DNA of 64,000 bases from Paenibacillus guangzhouensis (GCF_009363075.1 NZ_CP045293.1:372001-436000), one strand, 5' to 3'; numbered from the stretch's first letter, positions 1 through 9,801 are shown. Translations and numbers: made by a program. The notes: a model not told the origin generated them from the letters alone.

Positions 1-303
1 AAGGAGTATACGGCACAAATGTACACTGACTCCGAGTTGACCCTGTACCGGGTTGCTGAATATGTTGAACGTCCCGAGAAATATATCTCTCAGCTGTTTA
101 AGGAGGTCACTGGCGTCAATTTCTCTGATCATTTGGTGAAGGTAAGAATGGACCAGGCTGAAATTTTGTTAAAAGAAAGCGGATTTACGGTGGACGAGAT
201 CGCAGCACGGGTGGGCTATAACAGCTCACACTCATTCCGGCGTGCCTTTAAGCGTTTGATCGGCGTTTCACCAAGCTCCTACAGACAATCTGCCAGCGAA
301 TAA
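1..303 (+). CDS. AraC-type transcriptional regulator, C-terminal part (5' end outside window)
   Basis: The reading frame is open from the first base (KEYTAQMYTDSELT...), so the ATG at 19 is internal and the gene starts before the window. About 100 residues are visible, and they form an AraC/XylS double helix-turn-helix DNA-binding domain: YISQLFKEVTGVNFSDHL is the first recognition segment and VGYNSSHSFRRAFKRLIGVSP the typical C-terminal signature. In this genomic setting (next to an LplB/LplC-type transporter) it is probably the output domain of a YesN-type response regulator or a membrane-bound AraC regulator that controls the sugar importer downstream. The sensory part cannot be seen. Confidence 0.9.
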   Translation, partial: KEYTAQMYTDSELTLYRVAEYVERPEKYISQLFKEVTGVNFSDHLVKVRMDQAEILLKESGFTVDEIAARVGYNSSHSFRRAFKRLIGVSPSSYRQSASE

Positions 304-319
304 ACTATTCAGCGGCTGA

Positions 320-359
320 GGCTGTGCGATCCCAGGTTCGGGACCGTACAGCCCTTTTT
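320..359 (+). terminator. Rho-independent terminator after the AraC-type gene
   Basis: GGCTGTGCG at 320-328 pairs with CGTACAGCC (345-353, one G-U) and TCCC 330-333 pairs with GGGA 340-343 around a six-base loop. CTTTTT follows. It separates the regulator from the transporter operon. Confidence 0.85.
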
Positions 360-370
360 CATAGGCTGTA

Positions 371-420
371 GCCCCTAAATACGGAAAAATGGCTGTACAC
401 CGCCATTTTGTGCCCCTAAA
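371..420. repeat. Direct repeat GCCCCTAAA flanking a small hairpin
   Basis: GCCCCTAAA occurs at 371-379 and again at 412-420. Between them AAAATGGC (386-393) pairs perfectly with GCCATTTT (402-409). The unit sits just upstream of the transporter operon. It could be a second terminator, a leader hairpin or a small dispersed repeat. The 11-mer CACCGCCATTT also occurs in the hairpin at 21819-21858. Confidence 0.35.
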
Positions 421-554
421 AACAGGTGAAGTGTACGCTAGAACGCCGAATTGTACCTATCCTTGAGTCCGAAAAATCTACTATGATCAAGGCGGGAAAG
501 CGCTATCAAATCAAACCATACACAAAAGAAGCAGTTTTTAGGGGGGAGATTACT

Positions 555-1520
555 CTGGAAAAAGAAATCATCTTAAATCAACCGTCGCTAGCGAAGAGAA
601 AGGAAACGGGTTTCTTGTACAATGCCCGCAAGAGTATCAATAAGTACTGGCAGCTATATCTGCTGGTGATTCCGCCCTTGTTGTTTTTCCTCGTCTTTAA
701 GTATTATCCGATGCTTAATGCGGTGCTTGCTTTTAAGGACTACAACGTAATCAAGGGGATCTGGGAGAGTCCTTGGGTCGGCTTCAAGAATTTTGAGCTG
801 TTCTTCGAAAATCCATTATTCTGGACACTTGTAAAGAACACAATCATGCTGAGCGGATATCTACTGCTGGCAGGATTTCCGATTCCGATCCTTCTGGCAT
901 TAATGATTAATGAGGTCCGCAACACCAAATTCAAGAAATTCTTTCAGCTTGTATCGTTTGCACCTTATTTCATCTCTACGGTCGTCATGGTATCGATCAT
1001 CATGTTATTCCTGGCACCGCGGCTGGGCTTTGCCAATATCGCTCTGAATTTCTTCGGCTTCCATTCCGTGAATTTCCTGGGCGAGCCAGGGATGTTCCGT
1101 TCAATCTATGTCTGGTCTGATATTTGGCAAACTGCGGGGTACAGCGCCGTGATATATTTGGCAGCGCTTGCAGGTATTGATCCTACGTTGTATGAAGCGG
1201 CCAAGATAGACGGGGCGTCACGTTTTCAAAAAATCCGACATGTCGACTTGCCGGGAATTATGCCCACCATTGTGATCATCTTGATATTGAACGTTGGTAA
1301 TGTAATGGCACTTGGCTTTGAAAAAGTCTATCTGCTTCAGAACCCGCTTAACCTTGCCAATTCCGAGATCATAGCAACCTATGTGTACCGGGTCGGACTG
1401 CTGAATGCCAACTATAGCTTTGCAACAGCAGTCGGATTGTTCAACTCGGTAATCAACTTGGTTCTACTGCTGACCGTGAACGGTCTGGCGAAGCGAATTA
1501 CCAACAACAGCATCTGGTAG
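555..1520 (+). CDS. ABC sugar transporter permease, LplB type
   Basis: Integral membrane subunit of an ABC importer for an oligosaccharide. The protein shows a basic N-terminus, a first membrane segment (LYLLVIPPLLFFLVF), the FKDYN stretch typical of LplB/YtcP-neighbour permeases, further membrane helices, and the cytoplasmic EAA loop 'EAAKIDGASRFQKIRHVDLPG' that contacts the ATPase. The start is uncertain. No ATG/GTG/TTG with a ribosome binding site is seen, since GTG 426 and ATG 483 lack one. GGGGGGAG at 541-548 is well placed for CTG 555, giving 321 residues, the usual family length. It is first in an operon with the second permease (15 bp gap) and the lipoprotein. No ATPase gene is present. 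Confidence 0.9.
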   Translation: MEKEIILNQPSLAKRKETGFLYNARKSINKYWQLYLLVIPPLLFFLVFKYYPMLNAVLAFKDYNVIKGIWESPWVGFKNFELFFENPLFWTLVKNTIMLSGYLLLAGFPIPILLALMINEVRNTKFKKFFQLVSFAPYFISTVVMVSIIMLFLAPRLGFANIALNFFGFHSVNFLGEPGMFRSIYVWSDIWQTAGYSAVIYLAALAGIDPTLYEAAKIDGASRFQKIRHVDLPGIMPTIVIILILNVGNVMALGFEKVYLLQNPLNLANSEIIATYVYRVGLLNANYSFATAVGLFNSVINLVLLLTVNGLAKRITNNSIW

Positions 1521-1535
1521 GAAAGGAGCACACCT

Positions 1536-2435
1536 ATGGCAATAGCAGTTCAAAAGAAGATTAAAGAATCCGCAGGAGACCGTGCATTTCTGATCACAAT
1601 TCATATTGTGCTGATTCTTGTAGCGATCGCGGTTATTTATCCGCTTATCTTCATTCTCAGCAGTTCAATCAGTAGTCCGGCAGCCGTTACGTCTGGCAAA
1701 GTGTGGCTCTGGCCTGTAGATATTTCCTTTAAGGGCTTCAAGGTACTGTTCAATACGTCAGAGATTATTACCGGCTACGCCAACTCTATTTTCTATACCG
1801 CGGCCGGAACGATCATCAGTGTGATTCTGACGATCATGATTGCATATCCGCTGTCCCGTAAAGGTTTCTTCGGACGGAATACGCTGATGATGATGATTAC
1901 CTTCACGATGATCTTCAGCGGTGGACTGATCCCCACTTATATGGTAGTCAAACAGCTTCATCTGATTGATACTCGCTGGGCGCTGCTAATCCCGAACGCC
2001 ATTTGGGTCTGGCAGGTCATTATCGCCCGCTCGTTCTTCCAATCCTCTATTCCGGAAGAGCTTTTGGAAGCCAGCGAAATTGACGGCTGCAGCGATCTGC
2101 GCTTCATCTGGAGTGTGGTCATCCCGCTGTCAAAACCGATCATTGCTGTACTCGTGCTCATGTATGCAGTAGGCCAGTGGAATGCGTATTTTGATGCTTT
2201 GATTTATTTGAAATCTGCAGACCTCTTCCCGCTTCAGCTTGTCCTGCGAAGTATCATCATCCAGAACAATAGCTCGGGCAACATGGACGCAGCGGCGATG
2301 GTAGAGCGTCAGCAGCTTGCCGAATTGTTGAAATATGCCTTGATTGTAGTCGCTACATTGCCTGTACTTGTAATCTATCCGTTCGTACAGCGCTATTTCG
2401 TGCAAGGGATGCTGGTCGGGTCTGTAAAGGGCTGA
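1536..2435 (+). CDS. ABC sugar transporter permease, LplC/YtcP type
   Basis: Second membrane subunit of the same importer, 299 residues with about six membrane helices. The first is near residues 20-45 (IHIVLILVAIAVIYPLIFILSSSIS) and the EAA loop reads 'EASEIDGCSDLRFIWSVVIP'. It ends in the characteristic 'PFVQRYFVQGMLVGSVKG' tail of this family. AAAGGAG precedes the ATG. It would form a heterodimer with the preceding permease and receive substrate from the lipoprotein encoded next. Family assignment is secure and substrate is inferred only from the neighbouring glycosidases. Confidence 0.95.
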   Translation: MAIAVQKKIKESAGDRAFLITIHIVLILVAIAVIYPLIFILSSSISSPAAVTSGKVWLWPVDISFKGFKVLFNTSEIITGYANSIFYTAAGTIISVILTIMIAYPLSRKGFFGRNTLMMMITFTMIFSGGLIPTYMVVKQLHLIDTRWALLIPNAIWVWQVIIARSFFQSSIPEELLEASEIDGCSDLRFIWSVVIPLSKPIIAVLVLMYAVGQWNAYFDALIYLKSADLFPLQLVLRSIIIQNNSSGNMDAAAMVERQQLAELLKYALIVVATLPVLVIYPFVQRYFVQGMLVGSVKG

Positions 2436-2530
2436 TCCAGTATCAACTTCACCTGAGAGGGGGGATGCGGGCAGCTTTAGAACATGCGTTCAAGCCTCAC
2501 CTGCAAAACTATAAAAGGGAGTGATCAGAT

Positions 2531-4195
2531 TTGAAGAAGAGCATGGTAACATTATTAATGCTGGTTATGATATTCACGGTTGTGCTTAGCGGATGCGCAA
2601 GTAAAAATATAGATAACGCATCCAGCGGTCAGACCGGGAATGCAGGTTCCGAAGGTTCCGGCAAGCCGGTGAACATTAGCGTGTTTTCTGTTCAGGAATC
2701 CGGGATTGATATCCCAACTAACAAATTTACTCAATTTGTTTCAGAGAAATTCAATATCAAATTCAACTGGCAGATCAACCCTTCAGACGGGGCCAAAGAA
2801 AAACGCCAAATCTCGCTTGCGAGCGGCGACTACCCGGATGCCTACATGCTGACCCACTATATCGACCAGTTCTCCCAGGCAGATCTGCTGAAATACGGTA
2901 AGCAAGGCGTACTTCTCCCGCTGAATGATCTGATTGATAAGTATGGTCCAAATATCAAAGCAGCGATGGAAAATTATCCTGCAATGAAAACATTTAATAC
3001 AGCACCGGACGGCAATATTTATGGTCTTGGCGCCTTTACAGAATGTTTCCACTGTTCCTACCCGAACAAGATGTGGATCAATACCGAATGGCTGAAGAAG
3101 CTGAACCTGGAAATGCCAAAAACAACCGAAGAATTCAAGCAAGTGCTGGAAGCCTTTAAAAGCGAAGATCCGAACGGCAATGGCAAGGCTGATGAAGTAC
3201 CGCTGAGCGGTTCTACTGAAGATTTCGGCGTACGGATTATTCCATTCCTGATGAACGCTTTCGTCTACGACGATGACCGCAACTATCTGAATCTGGTTGC
3301 TGGAAAAGTACAATCCGCAGCAATCTCGCCAGAATGGAAAGAAGGATTGACTTACATCAAGTCCTTGTTCGATGCAGGGCTGATCGACCCAGGTGCCTTT
3401 ACACAGAACGCAGAAGCGTTCAAGAAAATCGGTGAAAATGCCGGTGCAGAAATTCTTGGCGCAGGCGCAGGGATGCACCCGGCGATCTTCATCAACATTG
3501 ATCCAGGCAACACCCGTTCCGCTCATTACAATCCGGTACCGCCGCTTACTGGACCGAACGGAATCTCTTATGCAACTCATGACGCTGGCGGTGTAGCTCC
3601 AGGCGCGAAGTTTGTCATTACGAACAAAGCCAGCGAAGAAGCACAAATCGCACTGATTAAAATGGTTGACTACATGTTCACCCCAGAAGGACAAACGAAT
3701 GCAGGAAGCGGTATGAAAGGCATTGACTGGACAGATCCGGAACCGGGCGATGTTGCACTTGGCAAAGATGTGAAGCCGGTGGTGAAGTCCATCCCGATGA
3801 AGGAAGGCGAAGCACCGCGTAATGCAGGCTGGAGCGGTATGGGTCACTTCTTTATGCCGAAGGATTACCGTGATACGTTTGTTCAAGCAACAGATATCTA
3901 TGCTTCCAACGGTTATGAACGCAGATTGTATGATGCGACGCTGCTCTACCAAGGCCATGAGCCAAAAGACATCTTCCCAATCTGGTCAATCTGGATCGAT
4001 CCTGCCGAGATTGATGAAGCCAGCTTATTGCAAACGAACCTCAGAAACTATATCGAGCAGAATGAGCTGCAATTTATCACCGGCAACAAGGATATTAACA
4101 AGGATTGGGATGATTATGTAAAAGGTCTGGAGAACCTGAAGCTTGATCGTTACCTGGAAATTTTACAAAAAGCGTATGACAATACGAAAAAATAA
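2531..4195 (+). CDS. Extracellular solute-binding lipoprotein (LplA-like, large type)
   Basis: Membrane-anchored sugar-binding protein of the importer, 554 residues. The N-terminus is a lipoprotein signal peptide ending in the lipobox LSGC (Cys22). The mature part resembles the ~500-residue LplA/YtcQ binding proteins: 'LASGDYPDAYML', 'LNDLIDKYGPNIK', and a calcium-loop-like 'EDPNGNGKADEVPL' around residue 215. The start is TTG 2531 with AAAGGGAG about nine bases upstream. It is third in the operon after the two permeases and closed by a terminator. The glycosidases downstream suggest it delivers alpha-galactosyl/fucosyl oligosaccharides, which is inference. Confidence 0.95.
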   Translation: MKKSMVTLLMLVMIFTVVLSGCASKNIDNASSGQTGNAGSEGSGKPVNISVFSVQESGIDIPTNKFTQFVSEKFNIKFNWQINPSDGAKEKRQISLASGDYPDAYMLTHYIDQFSQADLLKYGKQGVLLPLNDLIDKYGPNIKAAMENYPAMKTFNTAPDGNIYGLGAFTECFHCSYPNKMWINTEWLKKLNLEMPKTTEEFKQVLEAFKSEDPNGNGKADEVPLSGSTEDFGVRIIPFLMNAFVYDDDRNYLNLVAGKVQSAAISPEWKEGLTYIKSLFDAGLIDPGAFTQNAEAFKKIGENAGAEILGAGAGMHPAIFINIDPGNTRSAHYNPVPPLTGPNGISYATHDAGGVAPGAKFVITNKASEEAQIALIKMVDYMFTPEGQTNAGSGMKGIDWTDPEPGDVALGKDVKPVVKSIPMKEGEAPRNAGWSGMGHFFMPKDYRDTFVQATDIYASNGYERRLYDATLLYQGHEPKDIFPIWSIWIDPAEIDEASLLQTNLRNYIEQNELQFITGNKDINKDWDDYVKGLENLKLDRYLEILQKAYDNTKK

Positions 4196-4210
4196 TAATT
4201 GAAATCATAT

Positions 4211-4248
4211 TCAGGTGCTGTATGATAGACCCGGCACCTGATTTCTTT
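4211..4248 (+). terminator. Terminator after the first transporter operon
   Basis: TCAGGTGC (4211-4218) pairs with GCACCTGA (4234-4241), followed by the T-rich TTTCTTT. Confidence 0.65.
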
Positions 4249-4304
4249 CATTTCCGGGAAATCAGGCCCAATTCGATCAAGAGAAATGGACGGAGGAAGA
4301 GTTC

Positions 4305-5441
4305 ATGTCGGAGGAGAAACACTGTAATCATCACTTTATCGTCCCGCGCCGGGGACTGCCAGGAATCAATGGGAAACTTGGGAATCAATCGCATGTAACC
4401 GTAGCCTTTTTAGGTGGCTCCATTACTGAAGGAGCAGGCGCTTCTGAGGCAGATACGCATAGCTGGCGAGCACTCACCGGGAAATATCTGCAGGAACGTT
4501 TTCCGAACAAGGCATTCACTTTTATCAACGCCGGGGTCGGAGGAACGAACTCCACGCTGGGCGCACACCGGCTGCAGGAGCATGTGCTTCTGCAAGGAGG
4601 GATTGACCTGATGTTCGTTGAATTCAGCGTCAATGACAACGAAAGTGACCGGGAAGAATCCATCCGGGGCATGGAGGGAATTGTGCGGCAAATGGGACGG
4701 CTCTCTCCGGAGACGGATCTGTGTTTCCTCTACACGGCAGCGGAGAAAAATCTGTCGGGCAGCAATCCGTTTAACATTGCCGTGCACGAAGAAGTGGCGG
4801 AGCATTATGGAGTTCCGTCCGTCAACTTCGCAGGCCGGGTCTATAAAGAGACCACGGCGGGACGGATGGAGTGGATGGCTCTTGCGCCGGATGGCTATCA
4901 TCCCAATGATGATGGGCATGCGCTTTATGCGGGTTATTTGCGGGAGTACCTGGACGCAGAACTGATTCCAGGTGCTTCGGCTGCTGCCCAGTCATCTGAT
5001 ATCCTTGGCCTCCCGGCGCTAGAAGAACACAATTACGAATACGGCAGCCTGTTAAGCTTCCGCACAGGACACGGTGAGGAGTTCGAACTGCGCAAGCTGG
5101 CTGCCGATGACCCGCTGATGAACTGGCGCTTCGATACCGAACATCTGTATACAGACAGTCTGGAGGCAGAATACAGTTACACGGTCACCGGCCAACAAGC
5201 AGGTCTGCTTCTGCTGTACGGCCCGGATAGCGGGATTTTTGAATATTCTGTTAATGGCAGCCCTTACACTGCTGTTAACCTCTTTGACGAATGGTGTCCT
5301 ATGGCTTTTCGCCCCATTATCGCTATGTTCCCCGTGCAGGAGCAGCGCCAGGAAATAGCGGTAAAGGTGCGGATTACGGGTCAAAAGGATGAACAGAGCC
5401 AGGGCACCAGTTTGCGAATTATGAAATTACTTTGCAGTTGA
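4305..5441 (+). CDS. SGNH/GDSL-family esterase (probable carbohydrate acetylesterase)
   Basis: A 378-residue hydrolase of the SGNH superfamily. All four blocks are visible: block I 'FLGGSITEG' with nucleophile Ser39, block II 'GVGGTNS' with oxyanion Gly80, block III 'FSVND' with Asn110, and block V 'DGYHPND' with the Asp196/His199 pair. The C-terminal ~150 residues look like an additional beta-rich domain. There is no signal peptide, so it should act in the cytoplasm, probably removing acetyl or other ester groups from imported oligosaccharides before the glycosidases encoded just downstream act on them. The substrate is inferred from context. The start is ATG 4305 behind GGAGGAAGAG. Family confidence is high. 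Confidence 0.9.
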   Translation: MSEEKHCNHHFIVPRRGLPGINGKLGNQSHVTVAFLGGSITEGAGASEADTHSWRALTGKYLQERFPNKAFTFINAGVGGTNSTLGAHRLQEHVLLQGGIDLMFVEFSVNDNESDREESIRGMEGIVRQMGRLSPETDLCFLYTAAEKNLSGSNPFNIAVHEEVAEHYGVPSVNFAGRVYKETTAGRMEWMALAPDGYHPNDDGHALYAGYLREYLDAELIPGASAAAQSSDILGLPALEEHNYEYGSLLSFRTGHGEEFELRKLAADDPLMNWRFDTEHLYTDSLEAEYSYTVTGQQAGLLLLYGPDSGIFEYSVNGSPYTAVNLFDEWCPMAFRPIIAMFPVQEQRQEIAVKVRITGQKDEQSQGTSLRIMKLLCS

Positions 5442-5510
5442 TAAACAGAAAAAGAGAGTTTATATCACCTCTTATTAAGCAGTTACAATGTTTGAAAGGC
5501 GGGGTTACTC

Positions 5511-7211
5511 ATTAACTCGAAAGAAAAAGGAGCCGCAGCTTCTCCAACCATTCTCTGGCTTACCGATTTCGGTGCCCGTCCGGATTCGGAGCAGGATACG
5601 CAGACAGCTATGGCTGCCGCTCTTCAGGCTGCTGCCAACATTTCCGGTCCAGTTATATTGGATTGCCCGAAGGGAACCTATCATTTCTACCCGGATAAAG
5701 CCATTCGGGAGCCCTATAACATTACGAATACTGCCAGTGAAGAAGAGAACCGTGATGTGACCAAGACGATAGGTCTATTGCTGAAAGACCAGAATCAGGT
5801 GACGCTGGAGGGTAATGGTTCTTTATTTATTTTTCATGGCAAACAGACGATGATTCTGCTGGATGGCTGCAGACATGTCGAGATCCGCAATCTGCATACC
5901 GACTACTATAGGCCGACCGTAACTGAAATGACGATTACTGCTGTTGGCAGTCAGTGCTTTGATACGGAGATTCATCCTGACTCACGTTATGTGATCAGAG
6001 ACGGTCGACTGGTCTGGATCGGTGAGGGCTGGAGCTTTTCAGAAGGTCCGACGCAGACCTATGATCCCGTGCGGAATACGACCTGGCGGATGGAAAACTG
6101 GCTGGAACGGGCGCTTCGGGTAGAAGAACTGGAACCGATGAAGCTTCGCCTGCACTTTGATTTCCAGCCTGAGGCGGTCGTCGGACAGGTGCAGCAGAGT
6201 CGGGATGGTATTCGGGATCAGGTCGGCGTATTTATTACGCGGAGCTCGGGCATTACCTTCACGGATGTTGGCCTGCACTTCCTCCATGGTCTTGGTGTGG
6301 TAGGTCAGTTCAGCGAGAACCTGACGTTCCGCCGGATCAATCTGTCGCCGCGTCCGGAGACAGGACGAACCGTTGCAGGGTTTGCTGATTTCGTGCACAT
6401 GTCCGGCTGCCGGGGCAAGATCACCGTGGCGGACTGCTATTTTGCCGGGTCGCATGATGATCCCGTTAATGTCCACGGCACCTATCTGCGGATTGTGGAG
6501 CAGCCAGCGGACAATGTCATCAAGGTGCGCTTTATGCACCCGCAGACGTATGGCTTCTTGGCCTTTCATCCTGGAGACGACATTGATTTTGTCCGATCCG
6601 AAGCGCTGACTACCTATGCCTCTAACCAAGTAACAGATGTGCAAATGGTCAGTCCGCGTGAGCTGCTGCTGACGCTTGCTCAACCGGTGCCAGAAGATAT
6701 CGGCAACCACGATGTGATCGAGAACGTCACTTGGACGCCGGAGGTTGAAGTGGTGAACAATCATTTCGCTCGCGTACCTACCCGCGGCGTCCTCTTAACA
6801 ACCCGCCGCAAAGCTGTCATTGCGAACAATACGTTTGAGCGAATGCATATGAACGCCGTTCTTATCGCGGTTGACGCCGAGTCCTGGTATGAATCGGGCC
6901 GGGTTGATGATGTGACGATTACCGGTAACCGCTTTATCGAATGTGGCAACGGTGAACATCCGGTCATTTTCATTGCTCCAGAGAATACAGAGATTGATGA
7001 GCATAACCCTGTCCATCGGCAGGTGGTTATCGAGAATAACGTCTTTGAGATGCAGGGGAAGAACCCGGTACTAAGTGCCAAGAGCACCTCGGGGCTGGTC
7101 TTAAGAGATAATAAGATTGCGGGCGTTGGACAAACGGACGGTTATGAAGAGAAGTTTGCCTTCCACGTGTGCAGTGAAGTGGAGCTTAATAACAACACGT
7201 TTACTGCTTAA
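5511..7211 (+). CDS. GH110-type alpha-1,3-galactosidase (parallel beta-helix)
   Basis: Parallel beta-helix glycosidase, 566 residues from the proposed start. It matches the GH110 exo-alpha-1,3-galactosidases, which release terminal alpha-1,3-galactose, for example from blood-group-B-type glycans. The core 'ADFVHMSGCRGKITV' near residue 290 and the acidic 'SHDDPVNVHGTY' near 315 (candidate catalytic Asp pair) are characteristic. It has no signal peptide, so it is cytoplasmic. The first beta-helix motif 'WLTDFGARPDSEQDT' lies upstream of the first in-frame ATG (5610). The only initiator with a ribosome binding site (AAAGGCGGGG, 5495-5504) is ATT at 5511, after an in-frame stop at 5493. It is either a rare ATT start or a mutated ATG. 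Linkage specificity is from the family. Confidence 0.85.
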   Translation: MNSKEKGAAASPTILWLTDFGARPDSEQDTQTAMAAALQAAANISGPVILDCPKGTYHFYPDKAIREPYNITNTASEEENRDVTKTIGLLLKDQNQVTLEGNGSLFIFHGKQTMILLDGCRHVEIRNLHTDYYRPTVTEMTITAVGSQCFDTEIHPDSRYVIRDGRLVWIGEGWSFSEGPTQTYDPVRNTTWRMENWLERALRVEELEPMKLRLHFDFQPEAVVGQVQQSRDGIRDQVGVFITRSSGITFTDVGLHFLHGLGVVGQFSENLTFRRINLSPRPETGRTVAGFADFVHMSGCRGKITVADCYFAGSHDDPVNVHGTYLRIVEQPADNVIKVRFMHPQTYGFLAFHPGDDIDFVRSEALTTYASNQVTDVQMVSPRELLLTLAQPVPEDIGNHDVIENVTWTPEVEVVNNHFARVPTRGVLLTTRRKAVIANNTFERMHMNAVLIAVDAESWYESGRVDDVTITGNRFIECGNGEHPVIFIAPENTEIDEHNPVHRQVVIENNVFEMQGKNPVLSAKSTSGLVLRDNKIAGVGQTDGYEEKFAFHVCSEVELNNNTFTA

Positions 7212-7274
7212 TCATTCCTTTTTCAAATTCAAGACTGGATACGTTACTGAAAGATTGATATGGGGAGAGAGCGC

Positions 7275-9653
7275 ATGAAACTTCAATTCAACAAACCTGC
7301 AAGCGTATGGACTGAAGGTCTGCCTATCGGCAACGGCCGTTTGGGTGGGATGATCTTTGGTGGAGTGGAACAGGAGAAAATCAGTCTGAACGAAGACACC
7401 TTATGGTCGGGATATCCGAAGGACGGAAACAATCCTGGCGCGAAGGATGTGCTGCCGAAGGTTCGACAGCTGATCGAAGAAGAGCGTTATGTGGAAGCCG
7501 ACACGCTGACCAGACAAATGCTTGGGCCGTACACCCAGTCGTTCCTGCCTTTTGGCGATCTGCTGTTGCGCTTTGAGCACGGAGCTGTGTATCAAGGCTA
7601 CCGGCGTTCGCTAGATATCGAGAATGCTGTTCATCATCTGGAATACAAGATTGGCAATGTTACTTATACACGTGAAATGTTTGCCTCGCACCCGGATCAG
7701 GTACTAGCCATTCGTCTGACTGCAAGCGCTCCTGGCGCACTGAATGTGCATGCCAAACTGGACAGTCCGCTGCGTCACAGCCTGTCTGCACAGGGCGATA
7801 GCTTCGTGATGGCAGGACATGCACCGGAGCATGTAGATCCGAGCTATTTCACAACGGACAACCCGATTCGATACGGGGAGCCAGGGAATACGAAAGGAAT
7901 GGCGTTTAATGGTCGCATCGCTGCTGAGAGCACAGATGGTCATGTAACCGTTGATGACACAGGCTTACATATTCTTGGTGCAACCACGGCGGTCCTATAC
8001 TTCAGCGCAGCTACCAGTTTCAATGGCTATGACAAAATCCCGGGTCTTGAAGGAAAAGATGCTTCCGCTATCGCAGAAGCTTACCTGACAGGTGCGGCTG
8101 CTAAGGCCTACGGCACCTTGCGTGAAGCCCATGTTGCAGATTATCGTTCGCTGTTTGACCGCGTGAAGCTGAACCTTGGCTCACCGCTGGCTCCGCCTGA
8201 CATGTCTACCGATGAGCGGATCACGACGTATGCCGCGAAGGACCCTGGTCTGGTCGAACTGCTTTTCCACTATGGACGTTATCTCTTAATTGCAAGTTCC
8301 CGTCCTGGTACACAGGCGGCTAATCTTCAAGGAATCTGGAATGCGTTAACGCGACCGCCTTGGAGCAGTAACTATACGCTCAATATCAATACGGAAATGA
8401 ACTATTGGCCCGCTGAAATCTGCAACCTGTCGGAATGTCATGAGCCGCTGCTGGATATGATCGGCAATCTAGCGATAACCGGTGCTGAGACCGCACGGGT
8501 CAATTACGGCACTCGCGGCTGGGTGGCGCATCATAATGCCGATCTTTGGGCACATGCAGCTCCGGCGGGCGATTATGGCGATGGCGATCCAGGCTGGGCG
8601 TACTGGCCGATGGGCGGCATCTGGCTGACACAGCATGTCTGGGAGCATTTTGCATTCACTGGAGATGTGGATTATTTGCGGGAGAAGGGATATCCGATTC
8701 TTCGCGAAGCGGCACTGTTCGCACTGGATTGGCTGATTGATGACGGCAGCGGCAGACTGGTGACCTCGCCTTCCACCTCACCGGAGCACAAGTTCCGCAT
8801 ACCGGATGGCGTAGCGGCAGTGAGCCCGAGTTCCACGATGGACATCTCGCTGATCTGGGAGCTGTTCACGAACGTTATCGAGGCCTCGACGAAGCTGGAA
8901 ACAGACGAAGAACTGCGCGCTGAGCTAGCGGCAGCCCGTGAACGTCTGCTGCCGCTACAGATCGGCAAGTATGGCCAACTGCAGGAATGGTATAAGGACT
9001 TCGAGGATGAGGATGTCTACCACCGTCATACATCGCACCTGGTAGGTGTCTACCCGGGACGGCAGTTGTCGGAAGAAGAGACGCCGGAGCTCTTCGCAGC
9101 GGCGAAGACTTCGCTCGAGCGGCGCGGCGACGAGAGTACCGGCTGGAGCCTCGGCTGGAGAGTCGCTCTGTGGGGCCGCTTCCGGGACGGCAACCGTTCG
9201 CTGCGTCTGCTTGCGAACATGCTGCGGCTCGTGAAGGACGGCGAATCAGAGGAGTACAACCATGGTGGCGTATACGCCAACTTGCTCGGGGCACATCCGC
9301 CGTTCCAGATTGACGGCAACTTCGCCGCTTCTGCCGGCATTGCCGAGATGCTGCTGCAATCGCATCGTCCGTACCTGGAACTGCTTCCTGCATTGCCGGA
9401 TGAGTGGCAGGACGGCAGCATAGAGGGCTTACGCGCTCGCGGTGGCTTTGAAGTGAACCTGGTCTGGAAGGCTGGACGACTCGTGGAAGCCACTATTACG
9501 TCACTATTAGGTACTCCTTGTACGATTCGCACGAAGGAAGCACTGCTGGTGAGCGAGGAAGGCCGGGAAGTTCAGACTAGCCGGACCGTAGAAGAGATCG
9601 TGAGTTTCGCCACCGAGGCTGGCAAGACTTATAAGCTGACTCTTGGGACGTAA
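7275..9653 (+). CDS. GH95 alpha-L-fucosidase-type glycoside hydrolase
   Basis: Inverting glycosidase of family GH95 (alpha-1,2-L-fucosidase or alpha-L-galactosidase), 792 residues. The N-terminal beta-domain begins with the signature '[16 protein letters not shown]'. The (alpha/alpha)6 barrel carries '[10 protein letters not shown]' (Asn370, Asn372), 'SPSTSPE' (Glu504, general acid) and 'QIDGNFAAS' (Asp680), which correspond to the catalytic Asn/Asn/Glu/Asp set known for Bifidobacterium AfcA. It lacks a signal peptide and so acts on imported sugar. ATG 7275 is preferred over ATG 7260 because GGGGAGAGA lies directly before it. It follows the GH110 gene by 63 bp, so the two are probably co-transcribed. 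Fucose versus L-galactose preference cannot be told from sequence alone. Confidence 0.93.
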   Translation: MKLQFNKPASVWTEGLPIGNGRLGGMIFGGVEQEKISLNEDTLWSGYPKDGNNPGAKDVLPKVRQLIEEERYVEADTLTRQMLGPYTQSFLPFGDLLLRFEHGAVYQGYRRSLDIENAVHHLEYKIGNVTYTREMFASHPDQVLAIRLTASAPGALNVHAKLDSPLRHSLSAQGDSFVMAGHAPEHVDPSYFTTDNPIRYGEPGNTKGMAFNGRIAAESTDGHVTVDDTGLHILGATTAVLYFSAATSFNGYDKIPGLEGKDASAIAEAYLTGAAAKAYGTLREAHVADYRSLFDRVKLNLGSPLAPPDMSTDERITTYAAKDPGLVELLFHYGRYLLIASSRPGTQAANLQGIWNALTRPPWSSNYTLNINTEMNYWPAEICNLSECHEPLLDMIGNLAITGAETARVNYGTRGWVAHHNADLWAHAAPAGDYGDGDPGWAYWPMGGIWLTQHVWEHFAFTGDVDYLREKGYPILREAALFALDWLIDDGSGRLVTSPSTSPEHKFRIPDGVAAVSPSSTMDISLIWELFTNVIEASTKLETDEELRAELAAARERLLPLQIGKYGQLQEWYKDFEDEDVYHRHTSHLVGVYPGRQLSEEETPELFAAAKTSLERRGDESTGWSLGWRVALWGRFRDGNRSLRLLANMLRLVKDGESEEYNHGGVYANLLGAHPPFQIDGNFAASAGIAEMLLQSHRPYLELLPALPDEWQDGSIEGLRARGGFEVNLVWKAGRLVEATITSLLGTPCTIRTKEALLVSEEGREVQTSRTVEEIVSFATEAGKTYKLTLGT

Positions 9654-9720
9654 TACTAGACATTCCTCCGGATTTCAACCGTAAGAATCGGTGATCATCA
9701 AAGATATCTGGCAACAGCGA

Positions 9721-9765
9721 ATGAAATTCCATACTTTCACCGGAGTGACGCCGAGCCTATGTTAG
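9721..9765 (+). pseudogene. Possible remnant of an AraC C-terminus
   Basis: One frame reads 'MKFHTFTGVTPSLC' followed by a stop, resembling the TGVTPS end of AraC-family DNA-binding domains. Nothing convincing precedes it. This may be a decayed fragment or chance. Confidence 0.25.
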
Positions 9766-9801
9766 TTTCATAAAGTTCATTTTTATACAGCAATTAAGTT
9801 C

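Noticed and set aside
2783-3958. 391-codon open frame on the minus strand
   Set aside because: Antisense shadow of the lipoprotein gene. Composition is an artefact of the codon bias on the real strand.
5488-5760. 90-codon open frame starting at an ATG before the GH110 gene
   Set aside because: It overlaps the GH110 coding sequence in another frame. The GH110 frame carries the beta-helix motif, this one does not.
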